Below are positions 1 through 5,519 of a stretch of 5,519 bases of DNA, one piece after another; the first letter of the stretch is position 1; each line of letters opens with the position of its first letter. Source of the DNA: Dehalococcoidales bacterium (GTDB taxonomy: Bacteria > Chloroflexota > Dehalococcoidia > Dehalococcoidales > Fen-1064). Under the pieces are notes generated by a model, which saw only the letters and a list, made by a program, of their open reading frames with translations, made no database searches and had not been told where the DNA came from. Location of the stretch: contig JAQTOJ010000138.1 in the NCBI GenBank assembly GCA_028713395.1, positions 1-5,519 on the forward strand, written 5' to 3'. A program made the position numbers and the translations under genes.

Positions 1-1585
1 TAGTTCCTCCACCGAACAAGGTGAACTGGCTCTGGGGCAGAATCTAGTCTGCGCCTTCATGAGCTGGCGCGGTTACAACTATGAAGACGCTATTATCCTT
101 AGCAGCCGTCTCGTGGAAAAAGACACCTTCACCTCGGTGCATATTGAAAAATACGAGGTCGAAGCCCGGGATACCAAGCTGGGTCCGGAAGAGATCACCC
201 GCGATATTCCCAATGTTGGTGAAGAAAGCTTGCGAGAGCTTGATGAAGAGGGCATTATCCGCGTCGGCGCTAAAGTCGGCCCGGATGATATTCTGGTTGG
301 GAAAATCACACCCAAAGGCGAAACCGAACTCTCTGCTGAAGAAAAACTATTAAGAGCTATCTTCGGAGAAAAAGCCCGTGAAGTCAAAGATACTTCACTC
401 CGCGTACCGCATGGCGAGTGGGGCAAAGTAGTCAACGTAAAAGTATTTACCGGCGATGAATTACCGGCTGGCGTCAATAAGTGGGTACAAGTCTGGATAG
501 CTCAGAGGCGCCCTGTTTCCGTGGGTGATAAACTGGCGGGACGCCACGGCAATAAAGGTGTTGTCTCGATCATTGCCCCGGTGGAAGATATGCCTTTCCT
601 GCCTAACGGCACCCCCGTCGATGTGATCCTCAACCCCATCGGCGTGCCTTCCCGTATGAACATCGGACAGATTCTGGAAACACACCTCGGTTGGGTGGCG
701 CAGCAATTAGGTTTTAAAGTACTTACGCCGGTTTTTGACGGCGCGGATGACATCGATATTAAAGACGGACTAGGCAGAGCCTGGGTGACGCAAAAAGCCG
801 ATGCTGTGAAAACCAACCCGGATAGCAACGAATCGGTGATCGATTTCGAACTGGCAAAAAAATGGGTGGAAAATCACGGTTACGATGCGGAAAAGGTCTT
901 TGATGAAAAGAACCGCGGACAGGCTTCCGATATTTGTCAGAAGCTTTGGTTGGAAGTCGAATTCGGTATCCCCGCCAAAAAACTCAACCCGGCGCAACTG
1001 ATTGAAGCCGTGCACAAAGTCAAGGAAACGAACGGTCAGGTGCCTCCAACCACCGGTAAGTATATGTTGCGTGACGGACGCACCGGCGATACCTTCGACC
1101 AGCCGGTGACCGTAGGTAATATTTACGTGATGAAACTGAACCATTTGGTGGAAGATAAAGTACACGCCCGTTCCACGGGCCCTTACTCGCTCATCAGCCA
1201 ACAGCCTTTGGGTGGTAAAGCGCAGTTCGGCGGGCAGCGTTTCGGTGAAATGGAAGTCTGGACGCTGGAAGCTTACGGCGCCGCGCACATTTTACAGGAA
1301 ATGCTTACCATTAAGTCCGATGATGTCACCGGGCGTACCAAGGCTTATGAAGCGATCCTGAAGAACGAAGATATTTTACAACCCAGTGTGCCGGAATCAT
1401 TTAAGGTTCTGGTCAAAGAACTCCAGAGCCTGGGGTTAGCGATCGAGGTGATAAACGAAAGCCAGGAAGAACGCGCTATGATCGCCCCGGAAACCCAGGA
1501 GACGCCGCAGTTGGAAACCGCCCCGGAGCAACCGGTGGCTGAAACTGCCGCCCAGGATGTGAACAAACTAGAGACATCGAATTAA
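1..1585 (+). CDS. rpoB: DNA-directed RNA polymerase subunit beta, C-terminal part (5' end outside window)
   Basis: Beta is the second-largest subunit of the cytoplasmic RNA polymerase core and forms one side of the active-site cleft. The frame is open from base 2 (base 1 ends a cut codon), giving 527 residues. The ATG at 59 is an internal Met, because conserved sequence (STEQGELALGQN) precedes it in frame. Visible landmarks with E. coli equivalents: active-site Glu-Asp at 83-88 (E813/D814); flap with tip helix EKLLRAIFGEK starting at 341; catalytic lysines of GDKLAGRHGNKG at 530 and 554 (K1065, K1073); Arg at 653 in GVPSRMNIGQ (R1106); His at 1163 in HARSTGPYSL (H1237); then GGKAQFGGQRFGEMEVW and SDDVTGRTKAYE. 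The E. coli SI2 insert is absent. Two oddities are an expansion between PVFDG (ends 742) and DGRTG (starts 1073) and an acidic Pro/Gln-rich tail from 1469. The rifampicin-binding region lies upstream, outside the window. rpoC follows after 13 bases, as in a standard rpoBC operon. Identity is certain. Confidence 0.99.
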   Translation, partial: SSSTEQGELALGQNLVCAFMSWRGYNYEDAIILSSRLVEKDTFTSVHIEKYEVEARDTKLGPEEITRDIPNVGEESLRELDEEGIIRVGAKVGPDDILVGKITPKGETELSAEEKLLRAIFGEKAREVKDTSLRVPHGEWGKVVNVKVFTGDELPAGVNKWVQVWIAQRRPVSVGDKLAGRHGNKGVVSIIAPVEDMPFLPNGTPVDVILNPIGVPSRMNIGQILETHLGWVAQQLGFKVLTPVFDGADDIDIKDGLGRAWVTQKADAVKTNPDSNESVIDFELAKKWVENHGYDAEKVFDEKNRGQASDICQKLWLEVEFGIPAKKLNPAQLIEAVHKVKETNGQVPPTTGKYMLRDGRTGDTFDQPVTVGNIYVMKLNHLVEDKVHARSTGPYSLISQQPLGGKAQFGGQRFGEMEVWTLEAYGAAHILQEMLTIKSDDVTGRTKAYEAILKNEDILQPSVPESFKVLVKELQSLGLAIEVINESQEERAMIAPETQETPQLETAPEQPVAETAAQDVNKLETSN

Positions 1586-1589
1586 GGGG
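1584..1589 (+). promoter_or_regulatory. Ribosome binding site of rpoC, overlapping the rpoB stop codon
   Basis: The purine run AAGGGG lies 9 bases upstream of the rpoC ATG at 1599. Its first two bases are the last two of the rpoB TAA stop (1583-1585). This supports the chosen rpoC start. Ribosomes ending rpoB would sit on the rpoC initiation region, so translational coupling between the two subunits is likely; that part is inference. The 13-base gap leaves no room for a promoter or terminator, so rpoC is expected to be read from the rpoB transcript. Confidence 0.85.
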
Positions 1590-1598
1590 TAAACGAGA

Positions 1599-4500
1599 AT
1601 GCTGGAAGTAAATGATTTTGATGCAGTAAGAATATCACTGGCATCCCCGGAACAAATTAGAAGTTGGTCGTACGGTGAGGTCACCAAACCGGAAACGATC
1701 AACTACCGCACGCTGAAACCAGAAAGAGATGGCTTATTCTGCGAACGCATCTTCGGGCCTACCAAGGACTACGAATGTTTCTGCGGTAAATATAAAAAAG
1801 TGCGCTTTAAGGGTATTGTCTGCGATAAATGCGGTGTTGAAGTGGCCCGCTCCAAGGTACGCCGTGAGCGCATGGGACACATTGAACTGGCTTCACCGGT
1901 CAGCCACATCTGGTTTGCCAAGGGCATACCCAGCCGCATAGGTTTATTGCTGGATATGTCCCCTCGTAACCTGGAGCGCGTGCTCTATTTCTCCCACTAT
2001 GTCGTGACTTCCATCAACGAGAAGATCCGCCTGGAAGTGATTGAAAAATCGCAGAAAGACCAGACCGAAAGCGCCAACGAACGTCAGACCAATCTGGATG
2101 CGAAAATCGAAGCCAATGCCGAAGCTACCGTCGAGGAAGTGAACCAGCTCCGCCGCGGCCTCGTGGAAGAAAATGAGGAAGCCGAAGAGCACACCATCTC
2201 CGAAGTAGAAAAAATCCGGAATCTGAAGGTGCGTAGCCTTTTGACCGAGAATGAATACCGTGACCTTTCCCTGAAATATGCCGGTATGTTCGAAGCCGGT
2301 ATGGGCGCGGACGCCATTCTGAAAATTATTAAAGAAATCAATCTGGATGAATTACGCAAGAAGCTGATCGAAGAAGGGTTTTCTCCTTCCGGGCAGCGCC
2401 GCCGTAAAGCCAGTAAACAACTGCAGGTCACCGAAGCTTTCCGCCGCAGCGGCAATAAACCGGAATGGATGATCCTGACCGTATTGCCGGTGCTGCCTCC
2501 TGACCTCCGTCCCACTGTGCAACTGGATGGCGGTCGCTTCGCTATTTCCGATATCAACGATTTATACCGCCGCGTCATCAACCGCAACAACCGTTTACAT
2601 CACCTCGTGGAAATCGGCGCGCCGGAAATTATTATCCGCAACGAGAAACGTATGTTGCAGGAAGCTGTCGATTCCTTGATCGATAACGGCAAACGCGGTC
2701 AACCGGTCTCCGTCAGCGGCAACCACAAACTGAAATCGCTTTCCGATATGTTACGCGGCAAACAGGGACGTTTCCGCCAGAACCTGCTGGGCAAACGCGT
2801 TGATTATAGTGGACGTTCCGTTATCGTCGTTGGCCCGGAATTAAAACTGCACCAGTGCGGTTTACCGCGCCGCATGGCCCTGGAATTATTCAAACCCTTC
2901 GTCATGCGCCGCCTTATTGAGCAGGGTTTAGCCCACAATATCAAGAGCGCCCGCCGTCAGGTGGAAAAAGCCAAGCCGGAAGTTTATGACATTTTGGAAG
3001 AAGTGGTCAAAGAACGCCCGGTGCTTTTGAACCGCGCGCCGACTCTGCACCGTCTGAGTATTCAGGCTTTCGAGCCGGTGTTGATCGATGGCAGCGCTTT
3101 ACAGATTCATCCGCTTGTTTGTTCCGCCTTCAACGCGGACTTCGATGGTGACCAGATGGCCGTGCATGTCCCTCTCTCCCGTGCTGCCGTCAAAGGCGCC
3201 CGCGAGCAGATGTTGAGCATTCACAATATGTTATTGCCGTCATCCGGTGATCCTGTCGTTACCCCGACACTGGATATGGTGCTGGGTGTTTATTATCTCA
3301 CCATGATCCGCCCGCACGCTCCGGGTGAAGGTAAAAAGTTCGGCAGTTTTGAAGAAGCCAAACTTGCCTGCGACCTGGGTGCCATCGACCTGAGGGCGGA
3401 AATAGATGTCCGCGATACAGAAGACAATGGCAAACACCTGAAAACGAGTGTCGGCCGTATTATCCTGAACGAATGCTTCCCGCGTTCTATCGGTTTTCGT
3501 AATATCGTGGTAGATAAATCCGTTTTGAAGAAAATTATCGCCGAATGCGCCAAATTCCTGGACGATCAGGAAATGGCCGATGTTATGGATAGGGTCAAAG
3601 AGACCGGCTTCAAATATGCCACCCGCTCCGGTAATACCATCGCCTTCGGGGATATTGAAGTGCCCAAGGCAAAAGCTAAACTCATTGCCGAAGCCGAAGC
3701 GAAAAACGCCGAGATCGAAAAACAATATGAAATGGGTCTGATTGCCGCCGATGAACGGTATGAAGAAGTGGTGAAAATCTGGATGGAAACCACCGATAAA
3801 GTGATTGAAGCCACCCAGAAAAACCTGGACCCGTTAAGCGGTATCTACATGATGGCCACTTCCGGCGCCAAAGGTAACAAATCGCAGATCGGTCAAATGG
3901 CCGGTATGCGCGGTTTGATGACCAGCCCGTCCGGCAAAATCATGGACTACCCCATTAAAGCCAGCTTCAGCGAAGGCTTGAGCGTGCTGGAATACTTCAT
4001 TTCCGCCCATGGTTCCCGTAAAGGTCTGGCGGATACGGCTTTGAGAACGTCGGAATCCGGTTACCTGACCCGCCGTCTTGTTGACGTGGCTCATGATGCC
4101 CTGATTCTCCACGAAGACTGCGGTACCACCGATGGTATCTGGCTTGAAGAACCTAAAGAAAAGGAACTGTTGCCTTCATTAGCCGAACGCACCATCGGTA
4201 GGCTCGCGGCCGCCGATATCGTGGACCCGGCTACGGGTGAAATTATTGTCGCCCGCAATGAAGAAATCGATGATAAAAAGGCAGCCAGATTTGTGGCGGC
4301 GGGTATCAGAAAAGTATATGCCCGTTCCCCGTTGACCTGCCAGGCCACTCAGGGCGTTTGCCAGCGCTGCTACGGTAGAGACCTCGCCCGCGGCACGATT
4401 ATCGGTATGAATACCGCCGCCGGTATTATCGCCGCCCAGAGTATCGGTGAGCCCGGCACGCAGTTGACGCTGCGTACCTTCCATACCGGTGGTGTCGTCG

Positions 4501-5519
4501 GTCTGGATATCACCACTGGTTTGCCCAGAGTCGAAGAACTGTTCGAAGCCCGCACCCCGAAGAACCAGGCAATCATCTCTGAGATCAGCGGTGTGGCGGA
4601 AGTGCTGCAAACGGAAGAAAAACAAAGTATCAAAATTGCCAGCACCGAGACCTTCCGTGAAGAATTCACCCTGCCTGCCGGCTGGAAAGCAGCGGTGAAA
4701 AATAACCAGTGGGTGGAAATGGGCACCGTGCTTGCCAATCCGCCTGCTGAGGGCAAGAAAGGCACGGATGAAAAAACCCTCGCTACCTCGGAGCAAAACC
4801 GGGCGATCATCGCCCCGGTGGCCGGCAAGCTGACGCTCGAGAAAGGCAAAATCACCATTGTTTACGAAGAGAAAGACGAACGGATCTATAACATCCCCGT
4901 CACTACCCGTCTGCGCGTGCAGAATGGTGAGCAGGTAAAAGCCGGACAGCAGCTTACCGAAGGCACACTGAATCCTCAGGATATACTTGCCGTCTCCGGT
5001 AAAGATGAAGTTCAGCGTCATCTCGTCAACGAAGTGCAGAAAGTGTACCGCTCACAGGGTGTGAACATTAACGATAAACACATCGAAATCATCGTCCGCC
5101 AGATGTTGGCGAAGGTGAGAATCGATTCCTCCGGTGATACCGAACTGGTGCCGGGCGAGCTTGCCCATCGCTTCCAGTTCGAGGAAGTCAATGCCAAAGT
5201 CCTGGCCGAAGGCGGCGAAGCCTCGGTGGCGCACACCGTGCTGCTAGGCATCACCCGCGCGGCGTTGAGCACCAGTAGCTGGCTGGCAGCGGCTTCCTTC
5301 CAGGAAACTACCAAGATCCTCACCGAAGCTTCGATCAGGCGCGCGACGGATAGATTGGTGGGGTTGAAGGAAAACGTCATCATCGGACGCTTGATTCCTG
5401 CCCGCTACAAGTCAGAAGAGGAAATGATCGCCGTGCCGGCGGATGTCAAAGCCAAGCTTGACATGGCGTTCGAAGACGGCGGTCTGGATGCCGACGATAC
5501 CGCCGGTTTGAGCGCCGAC
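1599..5519 (+). CDS. rpoC: DNA-directed RNA polymerase subunit beta' (3' end outside window)
   Basis: Beta' is the largest core subunit; it carries the catalytic Mg, the bridge helix and the trigger loop. The frame is open for 1307 codons to the right edge with no stop. The start at 1599 has a ribosome binding site, and the conserved N-terminus (FDAVRISLASPEQIRSWS) follows at once. Domains in order: N-terminal zinc ribbon C60, C62, C75, C78; charged coiled-coil insert about 140-212; clamp helices about 317-358 (DLYRRVINRNNRL); switch 2 region KQGRFRQNLLGKRVDYSGR 388-406; LNRAPTLHR with R479 (E. coli R425); Mg loop NADFDGD 512-518 with D514, D516, D518; F-loop region about 758-795; bridge helix about 796-832 (RKGLADTALRT, SGYLTRRLVDV); second zinc site C841, C914, C921, C924; trigger loop GEPGTQLTLRTFHTGG 950-965 with R959 and H962; jaw with apparently doubled barrel module 992-1122; NDKH/IVRQML region; GRLIPAR 1263-1269. 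No SI3 interrupts the trigger loop. About 38 acidic residues follow GRLIPAR, so the stop is probably close. Residues G765 and S791 replace arginines found in the E. coli and mycobacterial proteins. Confidence 0.99.
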   Translation, partial: MLEVNDFDAVRISLASPEQIRSWSYGEVTKPETINYRTLKPERDGLFCERIFGPTKDYECFCGKYKKVRFKGIVCDKCGVEVARSKVRRERMGHIELASPVSHIWFAKGIPSRIGLLLDMSPRNLERVLYFSHYVVTSINEKIRLEVIEKSQKDQTESANERQTNLDAKIEANAEATVEEVNQLRRGLVEENEEAEEHTISEVEKIRNLKVRSLLTENEYRDLSLKYAGMFEAGMGADAILKIIKEINLDELRKKLIEEGFSPSGQRRRKASKQLQVTEAFRRSGNKPEWMILTVLPVLPPDLRPTVQLDGGRFAISDINDLYRRVINRNNRLHHLVEIGAPEIIIRNEKRMLQEAVDSLIDNGKRGQPVSVSGNHKLKSLSDMLRGKQGRFRQNLLGKRVDYSGRSVIVVGPELKLHQCGLPRRMALELFKPFVMRRLIEQGLAHNIKSARRQVEKAKPEVYDILEEVVKERPVLLNRAPTLHRLSIQAFEPVLIDGSALQIHPLVCSAFNADFDGDQMAVHVPLSRAAVKGAREQMLSIHNMLLPSSGDPVVTPTLDMVLGVYYLTMIRPHAPGEGKKFGSFEEAKLACDLGAIDLRAEIDVRDTEDNGKHLKTSVGRIILNECFPRSIGFRNIVVDKSVLKKIIAECAKFLDDQEMADVMDRVKETGFKYATRSGNTIAFGDIEVPKAKAKLIAEAEAKNAEIEKQYEMGLIAADERYEEVVKIWMETTDKVIEATQKNLDPLSGIYMMATSGAKGNKSQIGQMAGMRGLMTSPSGKIMDYPIKASFSEGLSVLEYFISAHGSRKGLADTALRTSESGYLTRRLVDVAHDALILHEDCGTTDGIWLEEPKEKELLPSLAERTIGRLAAADIVDPATGEIIVARNEEIDDKKAARFVAAGIRKVYARSPLTCQATQGVCQRCYGRDLARGTIIGMNTAAGIIAAQSIGEPGTQLTLRTFHTGGVVGLDITTGLPRVEELFEARTPKNQAIISEISGVAEVLQTEEKQSIKIASTETFREEFTLPAGWKAAVKNNQWVEMGTVLANPPAEGKKGTDEKTLATSEQNRAIIAPVAGKLTLEKGKITIVYEEKDERIYNIPVTTRLRVQNGEQVKAGQQLTEGTLNPQDILAVSGKDEVQRHLVNEVQKVYRSQGVNINDKHIEIIVRQMLAKVRIDSSGDTELVPGELAHRFQFEEVNAKVLAEGGEASVAHTVLLGITRAALSTSSWLAAASFQETTKILTEASIRRATDRLVGLKENVIIGRLIPARYKSEEEMIAVPADVKAKLDMAFEDGGLDADDTAGLSAD
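4572..4964 (+). repeat. Protein-level tandem repeat in the beta' jaw (two sandwich-barrel-like units, within rpoC)
   Basis: Residues 992-1048 (4572-4742) and 1070-1122 (4806-4964) of beta' look like two copies of one module. Both open with Ile-Ile, then a turn ending in Gly (SEISG, APVAG). Their later parts align without gaps over 35 residues, 1011-1045 (4629-4733) against 1085-1119 (4851-4955), with 9 identities: I, I, E, P, V, N, V, G, L in register. F/Y, L/I, K/R and Q/E also match at shared positions. A hydrophilic linker of about 21 residues, rich in Lys, Glu, Thr and Ala, joins them. The E. coli jaw carries one such unit at this place. The start of the first copy resembles the start of the E. 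coli unit (ILAEISG), and the end of the second copy leads into the conserved downstream sequence. The alignment is seen directly; the fold and the duplication are inferred. Confidence 0.6.

Noticed and set aside
59..61. ATG at 59 as the true start of a short beta-like gene
   Set aside because: The frame is open upstream to base 2 and encodes the conserved STEQGELALGQN stretch of beta, so this Met is internal (CAFMSW; E. coli VAFMPW).
770..1288. Antisense open frame of 172 codons inside rpoB
   Set aside because: It is again in exact antiparallel register with the rpoB codons. It has no recognisable domain, and the codons opposite encode conserved beta sequence.
1586..1598. Promoter, terminator or attenuator between rpoB and rpoC
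   Set aside because: The gap is 13 bases and is mostly spacer for the ribosome binding site. It has no hairpin or promoter elements.
1729..1941. Short + strand frame of 70 codons near the start of rpoC
   Set aside because: It is an out-of-frame reading of the zinc-ribbon region of rpoC, whose own frame gives the conserved Cys ligands.
3240..3725. Antisense open frame of 161 codons inside rpoC
   Set aside because: It has the same antiparallel register and lack of Leu/Ser codons that would give stops. There is no family signature or convincing independent evidence.
4370..4858. Second overlapping antisense frame of 162 codons
   Set aside because: It overlaps another spurious antisense frame and rpoC. 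It is Ser/Val/Pro-rich, as expected from an out-of-frame reading, and has no motif.
4179..5021. Antisense open frame of 280 codons inside rpoC
   Set aside because: Its codons sit exactly opposite the rpoC codons. Stops in that frame need TTA, CTA or TCA codons in rpoC, which are rare in this stretch. The translation shows no recognisable family, and the + strand reads an invariant protein. The openness is a by-product of rpoC codon choice.
1599..5519. Possible frameshift, intein or split in rpoC
   Set aside because: Translation by eye stays in one frame for 1307 codons, and every conserved block appears once and in the usual order. No intein-like interruption splits the NADFDGD or trigger-loop motifs.

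Overview
The window is a slice of a bacterial rpoBC operon. It holds the 3' part of rpoB (RNA polymerase beta subunit, cut by the left edge), a 13-base gap carrying the rpoC ribosome binding site, and nearly all of rpoC (beta' subunit, still open at the right edge). Both genes read on the + strand, and nothing else in the window is supported as a gene. No tRNA, rRNA, mobile element, CRISPR array, promoter or terminator was seen.

Layout: bases 1-1585 encode the C-terminal 527 residues of beta, from just before the active-site Glu-Asp pair, through the flap, the two catalytic lysines and the clamp-contacting C-terminus, to an acidic low-complexity tail. Bases 1586-1598 are the intergenic gap. 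Bases 1599-5519 encode the first 1307 residues of beta' in one uninterrupted frame: N-terminal zinc ribbon, a charged coiled-coil insertion, clamp helices, switch 2, the catalytic NADFDGD loop, F-loop region, bridge helix, second zinc site, trigger loop, jaw and the C-terminal switch/clamp region. Together they would form the catalytic cleft, with the Mg-binding aspartates and trigger loop from beta' and the NTP/RNA-contacting lysines and arginine from beta.

Organism: base composition looks roughly balanced (about half G+C, estimated by eye). Neither subunit has the large proteobacterial lineage-specific insertions (no SI2-like insert in beta, no SI3 in the trigger loop). The beta' N-terminus, the coiled-coil insert and the GRLIPAR ending resemble my recollection of Chloroflexota, especially Dehalococcoidia. 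That placement is an inference of moderate confidence, made without a search.

This is essentially a housekeeping region and I see no new system in it. The points worth a second look are inside the polymerase itself: an apparent tandem duplication of the jaw sandwich-barrel module in beta', two arginine positions near the beta' F-loop that read as Gly and Ser, a roughly 85-residue insertion in beta, a coiled-coil insertion in beta', and an acidic tail on beta.
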